IMG/VR virus record: IMGVR_UViG_3300046167_000561
Coordinates: 1 to 27,961 of that record
From: a virus
DNA length: 27,961 bases
Reading direction: 5' to 3' (one strand)
The notes beneath the pieces were generated by a model. That model was not told the origin of the DNA and searched no databases. It saw only the letters and a list, made by a program, of their open reading frames with translations. Shown one piece after another: positions 16,048-23,715 of this stretch (within the stretch, counting starts at the first letter, position 1; every line of letters starts with the position of its first letter). Made by a program: the position numbers and the translations under genes.

Positions 16048-17011
16048 ACCATAAAGATATGTGTTTATCTACCTCGCTTCGACCGTGCAGCTGTACTAAG
16101 TCGCTTATATCCTTAGCCTTATAGTCAATGCTGCCGAATCTACCATTGGTTAGAAACATAGGTTCGATGCCATACTTCTTCCGCATGTAGTTTGCCATAG
16201 TCACACCCGCTCGGTCAAAGTCGTAGAGACTTTTGACTATCGGGGCTTCTTCAAGCAAACTTGCAATCCACTCAGAATCAGGGTATACCGTCTCCGATTG
16301 TGGGGCAAAAGCTGTAAAGCCAAACTCATGTAGCACCATGACATCCTTCATACTCTTAGTAATGATAACGCCTCTGCTGATATCACGCGGTACCTGGTAT
16401 CCTTGAACGATGCTGCAGTTACACATAAACCTATTGGTTTTACGTTTCGGGAAATAGATCTTGTACTGATCATCTCCGAAGTCATATGCATATGCAGGGT
16501 CACCTTTCCTATAGGAATAGATACACTTGCCGTTCAACCATGCTGCCTCCAAAGGTGGCACATGGAAATGTAAGAGAGTTGCTTTACTGATGCCGAACTG
16601 AGTCCAGTACTCACGGTCTTCATCGTTAAAGGGTCGTCTCTTAATTTGTATAACAGTTTCTCTGCGTTGGAAAGTAACGAGGTGCGGATAGTCTTTTCGT
16701 TCTACCCGCACCCCGTCAATCAATCCGAAGTCATTTGCAATAATTTCTAGTGCCTCGTGAAAGGAGCAGTTGTAGATATGCATTACAATCTTGAAACAAC
16801 CGCCGCTTAGAAATCCAGCAAAGTCCTTGAATATCAGCGAGCCTTCTTTGTTGTAGAAGAATCCACAGGTTGGGTTCTTATCCTCACGTAGAGGGCTAAG
16901 AAACCTAGTCTTAAGCTTAATGGGCACCTTGAGATAGTGCTGCATTATCTGCTCTTGACTAAGTTCACCTAGGATATAATCTGCACTTAGATCAGGCTTG
17001 AGCTGATACAT
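15962..17011 (-). CDS. DNA primase, DnaG/TOPRIM type
   Basis: The 349-residue protein lacks a helicase domain, unlike T7 gp4. The N-terminal region resembles the primase zinc-finger domain: FLSPLREDKNPTCGFFYN (38-54), then FKDFAGFLSGGCFK (61-74) and a Y-x-x-SFHEALEII helix. Few of the canonical C/H ligands remain, so zinc binding may be lost. The TOPRIM core spans about 214-310: VIITKSMKDVMVL with K219 where DnaG has the catalytic Glu, then LYDFDRAG (D264, D266) and KDISDL. It follows the SSB-like, Sak4 and DnaB genes in transcription order, completing a replisome. It overlaps the SSB-like gene by one base and RusA by 86. Confidence 0.85.
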   Translation of the reverse strand: MYQLKPDLSADYILGELSQEQIMQHYLKVPIKLKTRFLSPLREDKNPTCGFFYNKEGSLIFKDFAGFLSGGCFKIVMHIYNCSFHEALEIIANDFGLIDGVRVERKDYPHLVTFQRRETVIQIKRRPFNDEDREYWTQFGISKATLLHFHVPPLEAAWLNGKCIYSYRKGDPAYAYDFGDDQYKIYFPKRKTNRFMCNCSIVQGYQVPRDISRGVIITKSMKDVMVLHEFGFTAFAPQSETVYPDSEWIASLLEEAPIVKSLYDFDRAGVTMANYMRKKYGIEPMFLTNGRFGSIDYKAKDISDLVQLHGRSEVDKHISLWYGTYRDDYDSGVHHSRKDEQPETTDLLH

Positions 17012-17637
17012 TACCAGGGAGCTGTGTCTTCTGTAGTAGCTGTAGCTTTCTCATTATCAGACCATGCATCGCCACTGCTATCAGGAGCAGCAGCTTCAAC
17101 GATGTCCCACTTAGGGTCAATCACCAAGCGGTTAGGCTCACGCATAGGTTGGATGAATGGCTTGAATGCACGGTTAGGGAACGTGGTGTACTGACTGTTC
17201 TTCTTGTAGACAATCTTAACACGGCAGGGTACCTCAACGTAAGTCTCACCAAGCATCTTGATTACACCGTCTGCAAACTCTTGGAAGTTCTTTGCACGGA
17301 ATACACACTTGTCCTTAGGGATAAAGCATGAAAGGATATGCTTGATGCGTTCACCTTGTGCATCGAACTGCTGCTTGACATACGACTCTGCATCAGCTTG
17401 ACTCTTACCCCAGCCTTTAGCAAGCTCGGTCAATCGGTCAGCGTCAATAGGAAACTCGATATGTGTAAAGCTAGAGCTAGCTGCATCACTAAAGAGAAAC
17501 TTAAGTACATCGTCTCCAGTGCCATCGGCTTTAAGAGATTCATACACTACATCTTTCAGGCTTACATTTTCTGTAATGCCTGCAGGGATACGAGAGCCTC
17601 CGCTTGAGGCTCCTGTCTGTTCATCAAATCCGTACAT
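17011..17637 (-). CDS. Putative single-stranded DNA-binding protein
   Basis: A 208-residue soluble protein with beta-rich central sequence (KCVFRAKNFQEF, YVEVPCRVKIVYKK, RLVIDPKWDIV) and a flexible C-terminal tail (about 182-208) rich in D, E, S and T that ends in APW. An acidic tail with an aromatic tip is the hallmark of SSB-type proteins, which recruit partners through it. The gene abuts the Sak4 ATPase (one-base junction) and the primase (ATG/stop overlap), exactly where phage recombination systems keep their SSB. The fold is not recognisable by eye, so this is a context- and tail-based inference. Another Sak4 partner of unknown fold is the alternative. Confidence 0.5.
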   Translation of the reverse strand: MYGFDEQTGASSGGSRIPAGITENVSLKDVVYESLKADGTGDDVLKFLFSDAASSSFTHIEFPIDADRLTELAKGWGKSQADAESYVKQQFDAQGERIKHILSCFIPKDKCVFRAKNFQEFADGVIKMLGETYVEVPCRVKIVYKKNSQYTTFPNRAFKPFIQPMREPNRLVIDPKWDIVEAAAPDSSGDAWSDNEKATATTEDTAPW

Positions 17638-18323
17638 TATTTAATTGTATCAGGGTATACTGTGTCCCACTTCAATTCAATCAACTGACCTGCAAGGGTA
17701 GGGACACGACACCCTGCATCAGTATTAACTCCGGTTCTAAAATCTACCATAATCTTATCATCCTCACGAAGGATACGTCCGACACCATCCATGATAGAAC
17801 ACAGATGAGTCTTGAGTTTACCTGTAAGGTTAATCTTCTGTACCTCTACGCCTTCATCATCGTGCCCATCTTTCTGATGTCCTACAATAATGATATGCTT
17901 AGACGCACGTGCAAACTGCTCGACGATAGCGATGACTTGATTACGCATCAATGACCAGCCTTTGCCATGGGGTATGTCACCGATATGCTTCACACTATGT
18001 GCTCTGCATACAGCTTCACCAACCCATGCCTCAATGTGGTCAATGGTATCAAGTACGATAAAGTCGTGAGTACCTGGCTTCTCTTGGAGATAGGTTAAGC
18101 ACTCTTTAAGCTTAGGTAATCCATCAACCACTACGCTTGTAGCTCCCTCACAATATGAGGTGCCACCTACGAGTTGATCTCCGTTGTTGCCCTTGACTTC
18201 GGTGTCGATAATCAAGTGGTTGGGTAACTGTGCTACTGCACTAGTCTTACCCACTTTGGGCTTGCCATAAATAAACAAGCGCTGCGGCGATACTGCCGCT
18301 ACGATTTTCTGTGGTTCAATCAT
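17637..18323 (-). CDS. Sak4-like RecA-family ATPase (phage recombinase)
   Basis: The 228 residues match the compact Sak4 single-strand annealing/RecA-core family. Walker A is GKPKVGKTS (20-28), after RLFIYG. HLIIDTE (36-42) is the second strand typical of the family. Walker B is FIVLDTIDHIE (88-98), and IIIVGHQKDG (144-153) is the sensor strand. No L1/L2-rich RecA extension is present. Sak4 proteins promote single-strand annealing with a cognate SSB, and an SSB-like gene follows immediately downstream. The start overlaps the previous 115-aa gene by 8 bases. Confidence 0.85.
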   Translation of the reverse strand: MIEPQKIVAAVSPQRLFIYGKPKVGKTSAVAQLPNHLIIDTEVKGNNGDQLVGGTSYCEGATSVVVDGLPKLKECLTYLQEKPGTHDFIVLDTIDHIEAWVGEAVCRAHSVKHIGDIPHGKGWSLMRNQVIAIVEQFARASKHIIIVGHQKDGHDDEGVEVQKINLTGKLKTHLCSIMDGVGRILREDDKIMVDFRTGVNTDAGCRVPTLAGQLIELKWDTVYPDTIK

Positions 18324-18663
18324 CGAATACTCCTTCTTCTATTTCTTGAATAACTCCGCCCAAAACCTTTTGAGCGCGTTCTCTAAGATACGAAATAAGC
18401 GTTGGTTCATCAACTACAATCTCATGAGAGTTGGCAGTATAATCCTTTAAGGCTGAGACACTTACGTAGTCATCGCCTATGAACTTTAGAGCTTTATGTT
18501 TACCTAAAACCACAAAGCTGCCACTCCTTCCTTGAGTGTTTCGAATCGTTTCCATACCCCATTCTTCTACGAGTATAGTCCCGATAGGAAAACTCTTAGA
18601 GACCGTAGGGGTTGTCGCGACGTGCTGCCGTATCTCCACTGTCCCAGTCTTCAAAGATTCCAT
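18316..18663 (-). CDS. Hypothetical protein, 115 aa
   Basis: A small soluble protein with a beta-strand region (GTILVEEWGMETI, GRSGSFVVLG, KALKFIGDDYVSVSAL) followed by helices and an acidic end (EIEEGVFDD). I do not recognise it. With the first ATG its 5' end overlaps the DnaB gene by 68 bases; the next ATG (residue 36) would remove the overlap but cut into the beta region. It sits between DnaB helicase and the Sak4 ATPase, which suggests a replication-accessory role without defining one. Confidence 0.65.
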   Translation of the reverse strand: MESLKTGTVEIRQHVATTPTVSKSFPIGTILVEEWGMETIRNTQGRSGSFVVLGKHKALKFIGDDYVSVSALKDYTANSHEIVVDEPTLISYLRERAQKVLGGVIQEIEEGVFDD

Positions 18664-19576
18664 GTCTTAAATTGTTTTTCAGTAGCGTAATGCCTGCCTG
18701 ACCGTGTCGGTTTTTAAGGCAATGCAGTGCTACTAGATTTCTAGTCGGTAGGTTTTTCCTACCGTACGCTTCTAGCCCCAATAGCGAAGGCTGATGGATT
18801 ACCATTACAATATCTGCAGCGTGGTATAGCTGCTTACTGCCATGGATATCAGTCTTCAATGGGTAGTGTAGATTAGGTGAATCGGGATCGCGTCTCTTCT
18901 CTCCCTCTATCTTATCATTGAGCTGAGAGAGTAGAAGAACCATAGCGCCAAAGCGTTTACGGATCTCGATACTAATCTTACCTAGTTCAGCGAGGGTTTG
19001 AATCTCGTTCTCACCAGGCATCGGTGTCACTAGCAAAGTGTGGTCTAGACATATGACGTAGTGACAATCACCATGTGTCTTTATGAACTCTGATACAGTC
19101 TGTGCTATTTGCAATCTGTTGCCAGGCTGCTCGATGAAATAGATAGACGGCTCGTTAATCTGCCGTAGTTTATCTTCAATCATCACACGTTCTGTATCGT
19201 TGAGAGCTGTCGTTGCATGAAGCATACGGTCCAGCGGTACCTCGGCTAAAGAAGAAAGCCTACGCATCAACTCCATCTCTGCAGACATCTCGAATGAGAA
19301 GTGCAGAATCTTAACCGGCTTATCAAATTTATTGTAAGCGGTAGAAGTAAAGTCACGCAGTAGATTGTTCAAGAACATACTCTTACCGTGACCGGATGCA
19401 CCGGCTACTACATAAACCATCCCAAACTGCATACCACCCAGCAGCATCTTGTTGACTTTGTCCCATCGCGTTTTCATCACGGGGATTTTGCCATCCATAT
19501 AGTTGTGAATCGTAGTCTGAGTAGATTCTACGACTGCTGACATAGGGCGTACCTGTAGCTTAGATGATTCGATCAT
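18596..19576 (-). CDS. Replicative DNA helicase, DnaB-type ATPase core
   Basis: The 326-residue chain has the RecA-like C-terminal half of DnaB and only a short leader (about 35 residues) in place of the DnaB N-terminal domain. Motifs: WDKVNKMLLGGMQFGMVYVVAG followed by Walker A GASGHGKS (59-66), FSFEMSAEM (93-101, H1a glutamate), Walker B YVICLDHT (173-180), LLLSQLN (214-220) with Q218, GSKQLYHAADIVMVIHQ (246-262), and KNRHGQAG (288-295), the H4/arginine-finger region. It would unwind the fork as a hexamer. It overlaps the 185-aa winged-helix-like gene by 17 bases, and a loader may be that neighbour. Confidence 0.9.
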   Translation of the reverse strand: MIESSKLQVRPMSAVVESTQTTIHNYMDGKIPVMKTRWDKVNKMLLGGMQFGMVYVVAGASGHGKSMFLNNLLRDFTSTAYNKFDKPVKILHFSFEMSAEMELMRRLSSLAEVPLDRMLHATTALNDTERVMIEDKLRQINEPSIYFIEQPGNRLQIAQTVSEFIKTHGDCHYVICLDHTLLVTPMPGENEIQTLAELGKISIEIRKRFGAMVLLLSQLNDKIEGEKRRDPDSPNLHYPLKTDIHGSKQLYHAADIVMVIHQPSLLGLEAYGRKNLPTRNLVALHCLKNRHGQAGITLLKNNLRHGIFEDWDSGDTAARRDNPYGL

Positions 19577-20117
19577 GTGGTAGGTCTTCTATAGGTGTTT
19601 CTTTCATCATATCCCACAGGTCCACAAAGGACTCTGCTTGTAACCACTTGTCGATACGCATGCTTATAAGCTTACGTTCCTTTGCAAACTTCAAAGCCTT
19701 CATGACTTTGCTGTGGTCGTGCACACTACCAACATGTTTGTGATACCACCTTACCAGTTCTTCTTTGTTAACTGCTTTAGCCGGTATCTTTTTGCCGTCA
19801 ATGGTTATGAACGGGGGGTAAGTCTTCCAGAACTCTTCCCCATCAGTAGTAGACACCGCATAGAAAGCTTTGACAAAAAGATCGGTAACCTCATAGAAGT
19901 CCGCATACTTAGAGTCTTCACTAGGATTAGTGTCTACAATAAACCCTTTCACTTCAAGATCTTCCAAGTATTCTTTAGGGAATATCTGCCCCTCTTGGGC
20001 AATCTTGTAGAGCAGGTCGTGCCGCCGTTCATATATGATTTGGCAGAACAAAACTTGAATCGGACTGATGTCTAGCTTCAGCAGTACATCTACGTACTTA
20101 TCGAGCGGGTACACCAT
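19560..20117 (-). CDS. Hypothetical replication protein, winged-helix-like (possible initiator or helicase loader)
   Basis: The 185 residues begin with a helical region reminiscent of a winged-helix/MarR-like fold (SPIQVLFCQIIYERR, LEDLEVKGFIV, then FYEVTDLFVKAFYAV). The middle segment FWKTYPPFITIDGKKIPAKA and VNKEELVRWYHKHVG resembles the C-terminal part of phage replisome-organiser proteins. The gene overlaps the DnaB gene by 17 bases, the classic position of a loader or initiator. The call is inference from context and general fold; no catalytic motif is visible and no Walker motif is present, so it is not a DnaC-type ATPase loader. Confidence 0.55.
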   Translation of the reverse strand: MVYPLDKYVDVLLKLDISPIQVLFCQIIYERRHDLLYKIAQEGQIFPKEYLEDLEVKGFIVDTNPSEDSKYADFYEVTDLFVKAFYAVSTTDGEEFWKTYPPFITIDGKKIPAKAVNKEELVRWYHKHVGSVHDHSKVMKALKFAKERKLISMRIDKWLQAESFVDLWDMMKETPIEDLPHDRII

Positions 20118-20379
20118 TCTTCATCATAATTACTTGTTCTACATTACGGGCATCAAACAGCTCCTCTTGAATATGTTCTAGAGAAGCTTCTAAATTATAC
20201 TCTTCACTCAGTGACAGCTGGAACTGCCAGGGCTGATCGGCCCACTTCCTCTTGCCAGACTTAACTAGCAATAGGATTTCTGAGTAGAGAGTCGTTGCAC
20301 TTTGTGAGTAGCTCCTTAATGGAGTGGACCCACTGGACATTCGCGGACTTGCTTTGCCGCTTTTTGAGCCATTTTTCAT
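20098..20379 (-). CDS. Small hypothetical protein; true start probably TTG at 20271
   Basis: As an ATG-initiated frame the product is 93 residues, but its first 36 codons lie inside the 3' end of the SF2 helicase gene and look compositionally random (KNGSKSGKASPRMSSG). The remaining part (LVKSGKRKWADQPWQFQLS, then SEEYNLEASLEHIQEELF) looks genuine. A TTG at 20271-20269 overlaps the helicase stop by 11 bases and would give 57 residues, fitting the tight coupling of this operon. The product overlaps the winged-helix-like gene's start by 20 bases. No family recognised. A frameshift in the helicase end is an alternative. Confidence 0.5.
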   Translation of the reverse strand: MKNGSKSGKASPRMSSGSTPLRSYSQSATTLYSEILLLVKSGKRKWADQPWQFQLSLSEEYNLEASLEHIQEELFDARNVEQVIMMKNGVPAR

Positions 20380-21499
20380 CTTGAGTATCTTTCAGATAAA
20401 GATTAATAATTACACCGGTCTTTCCTTCCTGAAATCTAATAGCTCGACCTGTTCGTTGCAAGTCTTGCCGTGGAGTAGAAGTACCGGAGCATACAATAGC
20501 CAGCTCAATACCCTTTACATCAAAGCCCTCGTCTAACGCACGTGCTGTGTGTATCACACGTATGTCTGTTCGAGCATCTGCAAAGGAATCCAACACGTTC
20601 TGGCGAGCGTACTTGGACATTTTAGAATGATATGCTGCACCCCAAGGTTGCGTCTCTTTATTCATTTGTATAGCGAAGTCAACACTCTCGCTAAAAGTGA
20701 TTGTTGGCACATCGAATATCTCAATGAGTTTCTTTGTAGCCTCACGTTTAGTAGCACTCTTGTAGATGAGCTGCTTACGTTTTTGCATGGCACGGTTGAA
20801 AGCACGGGCTTGATTAAGTACCTGCTGTTCGTCCCAACCTGCTAAGTTTCTAGTGAATACTGAGAGGTATTGCCGATCGGTCATACAACGCATCGCTGCG
20901 TGAAACCGGTTGTTAAAGATAGCGAATGCTTTGTAGTAGTCATCCGTTATCAGCTTGTATTCTTTCTCCTCTTTCTCGCCCATGCGTAGACCGAGGTTAA
21001 AGACTTGAAACTGTGATACATAGTTGTTACGCACAGCTTCCCGAAGAGAGATAGTATCTATGACTGGTGCAGCACTAGAGATGATATGAAACCTAGGGTC
21101 TTCATGATCCAGTGTAGCAGTCAAGCCAAGGATATACCGATAGTCGGTACACGCAAAGATACCTCGAAATACATCAGACATATAGTTGTGTATCTCGTCA
21201 AGTATCAACAAGTCACACTCAGTTTGTATTTTAACTGCGCTGTTTATGACTCTAACTGTTGTGTTAGTGATACCCATCTCTTCGATCTGACTCTGCCATT
21301 GGTCTCGCAGATTCTGAGTGGGCACTACCACCAATGCAGTACCTGTAGGTAACCGCATGTTCAAGTCTTGCAGGATAAGCAGAGCAACGTAAGTCTTACC
21401 GAAGCCTGTTACAGCCTCGAGAGTACCACGTCGCCCTGCTTTAGTCCATTTGTCTATGACCTGCTGCTGTCGTTTAAGTCGCCGCTGGTCAATTTTCAT
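20261..21499 (-). CDS. SF2 DNA/RNA helicase (DEAD/DEAH, UvsW/XPB-like)
   Basis: The 412 residues contain the superfamily 2 motif set: Q-x-x-x-x-x-W start (RLKRQQQVIDKW), motif I LEAVTGFGKTYVAL (28-40), Ia VVVPTQNLRDQW (57-68), motif II LLILDEIHN (97-105), motif III GLTATL (125-130), motif IV region ITFSESVDFAIQM, V ARALDEGFDVKG, and VI LQRTGRAIRF. Two RecA-like domains are therefore present. Short SF2 helicases of this kind in phages remodel forks and recombination intermediates or branch-migrate junctions, consistent with the neighbouring resolvase and annealase genes. Overlaps with small genes at both ends indicate translation as part of the operon. Confidence 0.9.
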   Translation of the reverse strand: MKIDQRRLKRQQQVIDKWTKAGRRGTLEAVTGFGKTYVALLILQDLNMRLPTGTALVVVPTQNLRDQWQSQIEEMGITNTTVRVINSAVKIQTECDLLILDEIHNYMSDVFRGIFACTDYRYILGLTATLDHEDPRFHIISSAAPVIDTISLREAVRNNYVSQFQVFNLGLRMGEKEEKEYKLITDDYYKAFAIFNNRFHAAMRCMTDRQYLSVFTRNLAGWDEQQVLNQARAFNRAMQKRKQLIYKSATKREATKKLIEIFDVPTITFSESVDFAIQMNKETQPWGAAYHSKMSKYARQNVLDSFADARTDIRVIHTARALDEGFDVKGIELAIVCSGTSTPRQDLQRTGRAIRFQEGKTGVIINLYLKDTQDEKWLKKRQSKSANVQWVHSIKELLTKCNDSLLRNPIAS

Positions 21500-21957
21500 A
21501 AGCTATAGAAGTATTAATACGTTCTTCGTGTACCCAATCCCATGACTCTCCCCACATTTTACCTTGTGGCATCTCGATAAATGCATGAGCATAGCCGCCA
21601 TCATTGATTTCACATACATCAAAGCGTTCATAAATAAACTGACCTAGTGTGTAGTCATTATCCCTCTCCTACATATACTACCGAATTACGTGTAATTCCA
21701 TCATGCCCTTGCTTTGGTTTAACGAGGTAGTATGTCCCAGGCCCATTTTCACCAGTCTGGTAAATAGGGGGTGCAGATCCGTATTGTTTAGAATACTTTA
21801 CCCCTTGCGGAGTTAAGAAATTAATCTCTTCTATACCTCCGCTGTCACCGCAGCCTTGCCAATGAATATGTACGCCGGGGAAATCACGAGGGCTGACGGA
21901 GTGCGTCTTGTATAAGTCCTCCAATGTGTCGAGGATCTCTCTTGGAATCCGTTCCAT
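21489..21957 (-). CDS. Hypothetical protein with WQGCGDSG motif, probably frame-split (about 155 aa)
   Basis: The first frame (21957-21658, 99 residues) starts at ATG with PREILDTLEDLYK, contains VHIHWQGCGDSGGIEEINF, and stops after YVGEG. One base on, an open frame with no usable ATG near its beginning reads NDYTLGQFIYERFDV then CEINDGGYAHAFIEMPQ, ending at 21489-21491, in overlap with the helicase start. Reducing the run of three C at 21662-21664 (plus strand) to two joins them as VGEDNDYTL, giving 155 residues. The W-x-G-x-GDSG...EI pattern followed by an E-I-N-D-G-G-Y element reminds me of DUF6878-type proteins, but I hold that weakly. Function unknown. Confidence 0.55.
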
Positions 21958-21967
21958 TTTCTTTAAA

Positions 21968-22378
21968 TTAAGCTACTCTTGCTGCTAGTAAAGCAGAATT
22001 GTAGTCGTGTTCTGGGCTAAGGACGTAATGCTGGAATGCTTTTACATTGATGAGCATAAGACCGTCTTCTGATTCGTTTACAACCTGCGCTTCTTCGGCT
22101 TGTAATCGAGTAAGGTATACGTCACTACGTATTACCTCAAGAGCTTCAGGCCAGCCATAGCTTTCTCTAAACTCGTAGAATCTAGCGGCTAATGCTCCTG
22201 CAGAACGGCCTTTACCATGTTCTTTATTCAGATCTAGCACTAGTTGGCGTGTCCCAGAGGAGTGTTCAGGGAGATGGGGCTTTTTATTGTAAAGCTTTGT
22301 AAGGTTCCTCATTTTTACTTCCATTAAAAGCATGAGGTCTTCTTCGTTAGACCAAGTCTTTGAGCTGCTTTGGTTCAT
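21968..22378 (-). CDS. Myb/SANT-like DNA-binding protein, 136 aa
   Basis: The N-terminal 70 residues contain KTWSNEEDLMLLMEV (7-21) followed by GRSAGALAARFYEFR (57-71). The spacing between the tryptophan/EED helix and the second, recognition-type helix, and the S-x-x-A-L-x-x-R-F motif, are characteristic of Myb/SANT-like helix-turn-helix domains in which an insertion separates the helices. The rest is unknown. The first ATG overlaps the previous (DUF6915-like) gene by 32 bases. A regulatory or DNA-binding role is inferred from the fold resemblance. It could instead be a SANT-like accessory domain with no regulatory role. Confidence 0.6.
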   Translation of the reverse strand: MNQSSSKTWSNEEDLMLLMEVKMRNLTKLYNKKPHLPEHSSGTRQLVLDLNKEHGKGRSAGALAARFYEFRESYGWPEALEVIRSDVYLTRLQAEEAQVVNESEDGLMLINVKAFQHYVLSPEHDYNSALLAARVA

Positions 22379-22715
22379 GATGTTCTAATTTTAATTTACG
22401 ACCGGTCATCCAGAACTCTTTTGGGATATCCTTTAGCCAGTCTTGTACTGATGGGACAAAGCCCAAGTCTTCTACGATATGCGTCTCGGCAATGGTCCTA
22501 ACAGGTACCTCCATGCCGTCGCTATTCATTATTGTCTTTCCGAATTTCTCTTCGCAAGCAAATACGCCAAAGCTATGATGACGCAAAGCACGATGTCGAT
22601 GGTCACTAAAAGCAATCTTAGAGCCATCAATCCACTCATGTATAGCCAGATAGTCTTCTGGAATACCACGAAAGCGACGAGTAGTACTAACAGCGTGATG
22701 ATAAGCATGAGCCAT
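22347..22715 (-). CDS. DUF6915-like protein
   Basis: The 122 residues closely follow a known pattern. The start is MAHAYHHAVSTTRRFRG followed by PEDYLAIHEWIDGSK, then DHRHRALRHHSFGVFA, FGKTIMNSDGMEVPVRTIAE, and H-x-x-EDLGFVP with VQDWL. This histidine-rich layout is how I recall DUF6915 proteins, which have no assigned function. The many conserved His and Asp residues (H3, H6, H7, H26, D38, H39, H41, H45, H46) suggest metal binding, which is inference. The start is coupled to the upstream 79-aa gene through a TAATG junction. Confidence 0.7.
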   Translation of the reverse strand: MAHAYHHAVSTTRRFRGIPEDYLAIHEWIDGSKIAFSDHRHRALRHHSFGVFACEEKFGKTIMNSDGMEVPVRTIAETHIVEDLGFVPSVQDWLKDIPKEFWMTGRKLKLEHHEPKQLKDLV

Positions 22716-22954
22716 TATAAATCGAGTATTGTTTCTCTTAGGTCTATCCCTCTTTCTTTAGCAGATTTAACGAGGTCTTTAAAACTAGATCTAAAGAGAA
22801 TGGTTTTCTGAGATTCAACATCCTCTAAGACATATGCAGATAGCTCTCTGTATAGCCGGTACTTACCCCTACGAGGAGCCTCGAGGACTTCCTTGCATAC
22901 TGCTTGGATATCCTCGAGGACTTCTCTGTAAAGGCGGTGCTGCCGTATGTCCAT
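22715..22954 (-). CDS. Hypothetical protein, 79 aa
   Basis: A charged, all-helical small protein. It contains a short internal duplication, EVLEDIQAVCK then EVLEAP, 11 residues apart, reflected in a 13-base direct repeat in the DNA (22879-22891 and 22912-22924). It joins both neighbours by TAATG overlaps (upstream DUF932-like stop, downstream DUF6915-like start), so it is clearly part of the translated operon. No family or function recognised. Confidence 0.65.
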   Translation of the reverse strand: MDIRQHRLYREVLEDIQAVCKEVLEAPRRGKYRLYRELSAYVLEDVESQKTILFRSSFKDLVKSAKERGIDLRETILDL

Positions 22955-23715
22955 TAGTTCAGTGCTTCTGCACTAAGGAACTGGGTAATTTGAGCGTGGG
23001 TCTTAATAGACTCATGTGCTGGAGCACGTTTGGCTGCTTCAGTACAGTTATTGTACAGCTTCCATACAGTGTCATGCATCAGCTTACCCTCTGGAGTCTG
23101 CTCAAACTTCCACAACTCTGAATCATAAACCTCTTTCTTCAAGTCGCTAAGCATACGTGGAGAAAGGATACCGTCGAAGTACATACGTCCGGCTAACTGA
23201 GCCACACGTTGAGGACTAATAGTAGTCTCTTCTGCATTCATCTTGAAGTCCATCAACTTAGTAAAGTTGGTGTGCATCTGATTGACTTGCGTATCGACAG
23301 CGCTATGAATATCATCCCAGATATTACTATGATGCCGGCGTGTAAAGGTTCCTTCATCGCCGATAAACATACCGTTAGAGCATGCCATAACTACACCACC
23401 AGATGCAAAGGATACCTTGCGCATCTTGTTGTAGCTATTCATAAAAGCGAAGACTCGGTTAATACCTGGCGTCTCTTCGCTATTGATATGCAGTTTACAG
23501 GTCATGATCTGACCTTTCAAAGCAGTGTCAAACTCTTCGTCAACTATTGTTAACCCGTGCTGCCTTACTCTTTCTGTCACTACGTCGTACAGCTCTTCGT
23601 TTGCTACCGGACCGTACGTTCTTGTTGCTTGTGGAATTGCTTGTTGAAACAACGCTCTCTTGCACTGCTGGTTTCGCAGTTGCCTTACTCTCAATGACTC
23701 TGTTATTTGGCTCAT
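22954..23715 (-). CDS. DUF932-like phage protein
   Basis: The 253 residues match the DUF932 (phage/plasmid-like) family around the signature INRVFAFMNSYNKMRKVSFASG then VVMACSNGMF (CSNGMF at 112-117): a N-S-x-x-x strand followed by a G-x-x-x-x-C-S-N-G strand. Members are widespread in phages and plasmids and have no settled function. The N-terminal YGPVANEELYDVVTERV segment also looks genuine. With the first ATG, the first 58 codons overlap the previous gene in another frame, an unusually long overlap. A later start is possible but would remove the conserved N-terminal part. Confidence 0.75.
   Translation of the reverse strand: MSQITESLRVRQLRNQQCKRALFQQAIPQATRTYGPVANEELYDVVTERVRQHGLTIVDEEFDTALKGQIMTCKLHINSEETPGINRVFAFMNSYNKMRKVSFASGGVVMACSNGMFIGDEGTFTRRHHSNIWDDIHSAVDTQVNQMHTNFTKLMDFKMNAEETTISPQRVAQLAGRMYFDGILSPRMLSDLKKEVYDSELWKFEQTPEGKLMHDTVWKLYNNCTEAAKRAPAHESIKTHAQITQFLSAEALN

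Noticed and set aside
22879-22924. Two copies of a 13-base repeat as a possible att site or operator
   Set aside because: They are in frame, code for a repeated EVLE motif in a helical protein and are 33 bases apart, so protein-level duplication suffices.
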